DNA from: Pseudanabaena biceps
Lineage (GTDB): Bacteria > Cyanobacteriota > Cyanobacteriia > Pseudanabaenales > Pseudanabaenaceae
DNA length: 64,000 bases
Assembly (NCBI GenBank): GCA_013361095.1
Contig: JAATWA010000001.1
Span: forward strand, 1,900,501-1,964,500
Direction of reading: 5' to 3'
Position 1 is the stretch's first letter. Each line of letters begins with the position of its first letter. A model generated the notes under the pieces. That model saw only the letters and a program-made list of their open reading frames with translations. It had not been told where the DNA came from and made no database searches. Positions 59,351-64,000 of the stretch are shown here, piece by piece. A program made the translations under genes and the position numbers.

Positions 59351-59389
59351 AATGTCGCCCATAATATTTACTAAATGTGATTAATCAGT

Positions 59390-61417
59390 ATGACTCAGTT
59401 ATTTAGTTTCGATATTTTCGACACACTTTTGACCCGATTAGTGATTGAGCCGACCGATATTTTTAAAATTTGTGGCGATCGCGCCATGCGATATGGTTGG
59501 ATTAATTGCTCAGCCAGTTCTTTTAAGGAAATTAGAATTAATGCGGAAAGGCGATCTCGTTTATTTTGTGAAGGTGGTGAAGCAAGCCTTGATGAAATAT
59601 ATCGAGAGATTGCAGATACTCTGGAAGTTGAGAAGGATGTAATTAACAAGCTTCAGCAGCTAGAACTAGAGGTTGAAACTGAATATCTAATCGCCATACC
59701 CAAAGCTTATTCAATGATTGAGAAAGCCCGAAAATCTTCTTCTAGCGCTTCCTCTAATGTGATATTTCTATCAGATATGTACTTGCCTGCGACCTTTTTA
59801 GAGGAAAGATTAAAGCAGCATGGATTTTGGCAAGATGGCGATCTCATCTATGTATCTTGTCAATGGCGCAAATCTAAAGGTCAAGGCAATCTATTCTTAC
59901 AAGTTTTAGAAGACTTACGGCTAAAGCCACAAGATCTAGTTCATACGGGCAACAATAATCATGCAGATGTCGAACAGCCTCGATCTTTAGGAATTTCATC
60001 TATATATTTTGGCGATGCTAATCCCAATCGTTACGAACAAATTTGTCAGAAGTATGCTCATACGACAGATAGCATCACTTCTCTCTGGGCAGGGATTTCC
60101 CGTTATACAAGACTGACGGAATCTCAAAATCAAAAAACATTAGTAATTGATGATATTGCCGCTTCTGTAGCTGCACCAATTTTGACCGCCTATGTGATTT
60201 GGATTTTGCAACAAGCAAAAGTCAAACAATTAGCAAGAATCTACTTCCTAGCAAGGGATGGCGAAATCCTGTTGCAGATCGCTAAAGAACTCGCGCCGAA
60301 AATTTATCCAGAAGTGGAGCTTCGTTATATCTATGTCAGTCGGCAAGCGTTGAGAATGCCTGGTTTAACTAAGATTAGTCAAGCCTTTTGGGGATGGATG
60401 TTTGACGATACGGATATTTTTACGATTGAGAGTCTGTTGGCGCGAATGTGTCTTGATTTTGTTGATGCACAGCTATTCTTTGAACCATTGGGATATCCAC
60501 GCGATCGCTGGCAACAAAATCTCTCTGCAAAAGAAAGAAAAGAACTAAGGGCAAAATTAGAGAACCATACTCTTTTACAAGAAAAAATTTTAGAGATTGC
60601 GGCTCAGAAGCGTGAAGTTCTGAAGGCTTATTTACTTCAAGAAAAAATGTTGGACGGTCAAGCCTTTGGTTTAGTGGATGTGGGCTGGCGTGGTAGTTTA
60701 CAGCTTTCTCTTGAAAGTGCTTTTGAAATCTTTGGCTCTCGCAATCCTGTGGGATTTTATTTTGCCCTCGATAAGCCATCGGGCGGACTAACTCACAAAG
60801 GTGAAGTACTGACTTTCTTCTTTAATTTGAATAATTCCATAGGACTCCGCAACTATATTGATTATCGATATGTATCAGCGATGGAGGTCTTTTGTGCAGG
60901 GTGCGAAGGCACTACTCTAAGTTACGCTTTGCAGCCTGACGGCTCTGTCAAGCCGATCCTCAAGCACGTTCATAATCAACCCGCTCTAGATTGGGGACTA
61001 AAATATTTTCAGTCAACGGTGATTACTTTTGTTCGGCATCTTGTTACTATCTCTCCACAGGATTTCAATATAAATTACTCTCCCAAAATATTACGCGAAG
61101 CCCTAGATCAAATTTTTCTAGCATTTACGAATTCTCCGACCCGACAAGAAGCAGAAGCTTTCACTGATTGTCCGTTTTTTGATGATCCCAATGAGCTTTA
61201 TCATTTCTATTGGGCTATGCCTTTTCGATTGAGAGATATTTTGTTGTATTCTATCTCGCGCCGAGAGAGCTTTAATGTGCATCGTAACTCATGGAATGAG
61301 GCAAGTCTCCAAGTAAGCTCAACCGTTGTAAAAGTAGCGCTTCCCATCGCGATCGCGCAGCGAAAACTACTCAAACGCTTCAAAAAGTTAGTCAAGAAAT
61401 CCTTAAATTCTTTTTAG
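59390..61417 (+). CDS. HAD-superfamily hydrolase of the polysaccharide-linked type
   Basis: The 675-residue product starts with the HAD motif SFDIFDTLLTR (nucleophile Asp at residue 8) and has IFLSDMYLPATFLEERL and HTGNNNHADVEQPRSLGI as later HAD motifs. A second half of about 400 residues includes RIYFLARDGEILLQIAKEL and GLVDVGWRGSLQLSL. This matches the COG5610-type protein found beside glycosyltransferases in polysaccharide clusters. It may remove a phosphate from a sugar phosphate or lipid carrier, but this is not proven. The spacer 61418-61644 holds no feature I recognise. Confidence 0.8.
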   Translation: MTQLFSFDIFDTLLTRLVIEPTDIFKICGDRAMRYGWINCSASSFKEIRINAERRSRLFCEGGEASLDEIYREIADTLEVEKDVINKLQQLELEVETEYLIAIPKAYSMIEKARKSSSSASSNVIFLSDMYLPATFLEERLKQHGFWQDGDLIYVSCQWRKSKGQGNLFLQVLEDLRLKPQDLVHTGNNNHADVEQPRSLGISSIYFGDANPNRYEQICQKYAHTTDSITSLWAGISRYTRLTESQNQKTLVIDDIAASVAAPILTAYVIWILQQAKVKQLARIYFLARDGEILLQIAKELAPKIYPEVELRYIYVSRQALRMPGLTKISQAFWGWMFDDTDIFTIESLLARMCLDFVDAQLFFEPLGYPRDRWQQNLSAKERKELRAKLENHTLLQEKILEIAAQKREVLKAYLLQEKMLDGQAFGLVDVGWRGSLQLSLESAFEIFGSRNPVGFYFALDKPSGGLTHKGEVLTFFFNLNNSIGLRNYIDYRYVSAMEVFCAGCEGTTLSYALQPDGSVKPILKHVHNQPALDWGLKYFQSTVITFVRHLVTISPQDFNINYSPKILREALDQIFLAFTNSPTRQEAEAFTDCPFFDDPNELYHFYWAMPFRLRDILLYSISRRESFNVHRNSWNEASLQVSSTVVKVALPIAIAQRKLLKRFKKLVKKSLNSF

Positions 61418-61644
61418 ACAAGATTTTTAGTATTTAGGACAACTCGTGAACCTAATTGATATAGACAATATTTAGGTGCAAGCAACTTCTGAGCAGAATT
61501 TATTTCACTATTGATTTCGATTGGTTGGCGATCTCTTTGAAAAATTAGTAGCGATCGCTCCTTCGGAAATAGTAAACATCCCATTGTAGTTTGCCTTTTG
61601 GAGAGAGGTTATAATTTTGTAGAAATTATTGCCTAAGTTTACAA

Positions 61645-62676
61645 ATGAGTACAGATCCGCAGTTCAACGATATTTTGCTGTATACCTCTCCTGATGGAGC
61701 AGTAAAAATTGAGGTGATTTATGAGAGTGAAACTTTTTGGCTGAGTCAAAAGAAAATCTCTCAACTTTTTAATGTCAGTGTCCCCACAATTAATGAGCAT
61801 TTGCAAAACATTTTTCAAATAGGGGAGCTAGAACAGGTTTCAACTATTAGGAATTTCCGAATAGTTCAACGTGAAGGTAGCCGAGATGTAACGAGACAAA
61901 TAGATTTTTATAACCTTGATGTTGTTATTGCTGTAGGTTATCGAGTCAATAGCTATCAAGCAACCCAATTTCGGATCTGGGCAACTAATACCTTAAAAGA
62001 GTTCATTATCAAGGGCTTTGTAATGGATGATGAGCGCCTCAAGCAAGGTAAGCATTTTGGCAAAGACTATTTCAACGAGTTAATAGAGCGTGTTCGGGAG
62101 ATTCGCGCCAGCGAAAGGCGTTTTTATCAAAAAATTACTGATATTTACGAGCAATGTAGCATTGACTATGACTCAAAATCTCCAACTACTCAGACCTTTT
62201 TTAAGACAGTCCAAAATAAGTTGGAGTGGGCTATTACAGGGAAAACTGCGGCAGAGATTATCGCAAGTCGAGCCAGCGCTGATCAGCCTAAAATGGGGTT
62301 GCAAACATGGAAAAATGCTCCTGAAGGGAAAATCATCAAATCGGATGTCACAGTAGCAAAAAACTATCTGATTGAAAAAGAAATTAAAGAGTTAGAGCGC
62401 ATTGTCACCATGTATTTAGACTATGCAGAAAACCAAGCGGCTCGACAAATTCCTATAAAAATGCAGGACTGGATCGATAAATTGGATGCTTTTTTACGCT
62501 TTAACGATTATGACGTTTTAACTAATGCTGGTTCAATATCTGCCGAAGTTGCTAAAAATCTAGCTGCATCTGAGTATGAAAAATATCGAGTGATTCAAGA
62601 TCGAGAATATATATCTGACTTTGATAAGGTGGTTAAACAATCACTTAAAAGTGCTAAGAGAAAAGATAAGCCCTAA
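61645..62676 (+). CDS. RhuM-family protein
   Basis: The 343-residue product has the RhuM pattern: IEVIYESETFWLSQKKISQLFNV, IRNFRIVQREGSRDVTR, DFYNLDVVIAVGYRVNSYQA and ATNTLKEFIIKGFVMDDERL. RhuM was named from a Salmonella pathogenicity island but occurs widely on mobile and defence islands; its biochemical activity is unsettled. I see no GCGATCGC in the gene. The next 200 bp (62677-62883) hold only AT-rich sequence with a TATACT hexamer at 62842-62847. Confidence 0.8.
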   Translation: MSTDPQFNDILLYTSPDGAVKIEVIYESETFWLSQKKISQLFNVSVPTINEHLQNIFQIGELEQVSTIRNFRIVQREGSRDVTRQIDFYNLDVVIAVGYRVNSYQATQFRIWATNTLKEFIIKGFVMDDERLKQGKHFGKDYFNELIERVREIRASERRFYQKITDIYEQCSIDYDSKSPTTQTFFKTVQNKLEWAITGKTAAEIIASRASADQPKMGLQTWKNAPEGKIIKSDVTVAKNYLIEKEIKELERIVTMYLDYAENQAARQIPIKMQDWIDKLDAFLRFNDYDVLTNAGSISAEVAKNLAASEYEKYRVIQDREYISDFDKVVKQSLKSAKRKDKP

Positions 62677-62883
62677 GATCAAGACTAAATAAAATTACAA
62701 TTTAATAATGGGAAATCAAGAGGTTTCTACAATTACTGGGACATAGGTTTGGCAGTAGTTTGAAAATTAAATGTTATCTGAGTATAGCATCGCCAATATA
62801 GTTATCCAAATCCTGAAATATCTTGAAAAGCTAGCTTGAGGTATACTTTAAAGTAAATTTTACATATAAGCTCAAACTTGATT

Positions 62884-64000
62884 ATGACTTGGCAAAAAGG
62901 ACATTTTATTAAAGATCGAAAATACAAAATTGAGTATGAACTAGATCGTGGGGGATGGGGTAATATCTACCTTGCTAGTAATGATCGTGGCGAATCTGTT
63001 GCCATCAAATTTCTTCATGAAAAACTAAAGCAAAGAGAAGATTACGATAAAATTGAACAAGATTTTATAAATGAAGCAAGACAGTTAGCAAAATTTAGTC
63101 ATCTCCCCCACATTGTCAAAATCTACGATGTGCTTACAGAAGGAGATAAATGGGGAATTGTAATGGAATATATTAATGGTGAGAGCCTGTCTTGGAAAGG
63201 GATTCTTTCTGAAAGGTTAGCCTTACTTTATATACAACAAGTGTCTTCTTCATTGGCAGAAATTCATGATAATGGACTATTACATAGAGATATAAATCCT
63301 AGTAATATATTGGTGCGAGAAGATGTTGACGAAGCGATTCTGATTGATTTTGGGATTGCGCGTGAATTTACTCCAGAAAAAATACAAACACATACAGTTG
63401 CTTTTACTGATTTCTATTCTGCTCCTGAACAGTATGAATCCAGAACAGTGCGCTCTCCCTCATCAGATATATATTCATTAGCGGCAACACTATATAAGGT
63501 TACTACTAATGAAGAGCCAGAAGGATCTAGATCTAGAAGACAAGGATGCGTATTAAGGACTCCCAAACAAATTAATCCAAACGTTAATGATGTAGTTGAA
63601 GCAGCAATTTTAAAGGGACTAGAGCTAAAGGCTTGCGATCGCCCTCAAACTGTTAAAGAATGGCTAGGGATGATGGGATTAGATCTTATTGCCTATTCTG
63701 AAGTTACACAGCCTACATTAAACACCAAAAGAGTTGAAGAGATTATTGCCGAAGAAAAGGAAAGACAGCGAATTGAAGCACGTATAAAATTTTACACATC
63801 AGAATTATTATCTACAGATCAGCAATCCCGCTATCGAGCGTTTGAAGAACTAGGAAAAATTGGCAAAAAAGCATTTCCAGCAATTCCAAATTTAATTCAA
63901 ATTATGGAAAAGGTAAATGATGAACTTAATTTAGCTACAGATACTTTAATTAAAATTGGCTCTGCTTCGGTTATTCCACTTTCTCAGTTACTTAATCATG
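62884..64000 (+). CDS. Serine/threonine protein kinase, 3' end outside window
   Basis: The visible 372 residues have a Hanks-type kinase domain: a glycine loop DRGGWGNIYL (residues 21-30), VAIKFL with Lys42, the catalytic LLHRDINPSNILV (Asp136) and DFGIAR (155-160), with GLELKACDRPQTVKEWL near the end of the fold. After residue 300 it has repeats of the HEAT type (RAFEELGKIGKKAFPAIPNL, TLIKIGSASVIPLSQLL), probably a protein-binding region. It would phosphorylate targets in the cytoplasm in response to an unknown signal. The C-terminus and any membrane segment lie beyond the window. Confidence 0.88.
   Translation, partial: MTWQKGHFIKDRKYKIEYELDRGGWGNIYLASNDRGESVAIKFLHEKLKQREDYDKIEQDFINEARQLAKFSHLPHIVKIYDVLTEGDKWGIVMEYINGESLSWKGILSERLALLYIQQVSSSLAEIHDNGLLHRDINPSNILVREDVDEAILIDFGIAREFTPEKIQTHTVAFTDFYSAPEQYESRTVRSPSSDIYSLAATLYKVTTNEEPEGSRSRRQGCVLRTPKQINPNVNDVVEAAILKGLELKACDRPQTVKEWLGMMGLDLIAYSEVTQPTLNTKRVEEIIAEEKERQRIEARIKFYTSELLSTDQQSRYRAFEELGKIGKKAFPAIPNLIQIMEKVNDELNLATDTLIKIGSASVIPLSQLLNH

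Overview
The window looks like chromosome of a cyanobacterium. The palindrome GCGATCGC (HIP1) occurs in almost every gene and many spacers. There is a one-helix high-light-inducible protein, a DUF2811 protein, an XisH/XisI-type locus and a cluster of TTTTCCACA DnaA boxes, the cyanobacterial box sequence. A Pseudanabaena-like organism is my guess, but nothing here fixes the genus.

Layout. 1-13.2 kb: housekeeping genes (O-antigen-ligase-type membrane protein, cimA, tatC, a GH57 protein, Hsp20, MFS transporter, TrmH-type methylase, VanX-like dipeptidase, MlaF/MlaD lipid transport, NfeD). 13.3-13.7 kb: a gene-free AT-rich stretch with four same-strand DnaA boxes, a candidate replication origin. 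13.8-29.7 kb: DUF2811, hemY-type protoporphyrinogen oxidase, Gfo/Idh oxidoreductase, SugE, CPBP protease, tilS, two exported proteins, tyrS, an Rpn nuclease, an ABC exporter, mtnA and ilvC. 29.7-41.6 kb: a defence-type island. It holds a NACHT relic, a type II restriction-modification pair, a broken xisH with intact xisI, a DUF1643 protein, a large N6-adenine methylase overlapping a PD-(D/E)XK nuclease gene, a type-ISP restriction relic, a ParD/ParE module and an HNH gene with a premature stop. An unusual transketolase-like gene interrupts it. 42-64 kb: amiE, hisS, two small paralogues next to holB, a WYL regulator, a sugar ABC permease pair, a repeat protein, ccdA, a methyltransferase, hli, a PAS/pentapeptide protein, a DEAD-box helicase, a glycosyltransferase/HAD pair, RhuM and a protein kinase cut by the window end.

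The most striking feature is not a gene. More than 40 long, nearly perfect hairpins with three-base loops occupy most spacers. Many have A-tract/T-tract borders, so they can also end transcription in both directions. They fall into families with conserved outer sequence but different arms that stay paired. One family is a 131-bp element with 16-bp terminal inverted repeats and two internal hairpins. One copy (16929-17059) sits inside another hairpin, flanked by a 9-bp direct repeat, and removing it restores the host palindrome. A second 131-bp copy (58131-58261) has the same backbone but different, compensated arm sequences. Elements run into gene ends and supply the last codons or stop codons of cimA, the TrmH-type gene and the DEAD-box helicase gene.

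All calls were made by eye from sequence and translations; no database search was run. Family names rest on recognised motifs, and functions of unnamed genes are left open.
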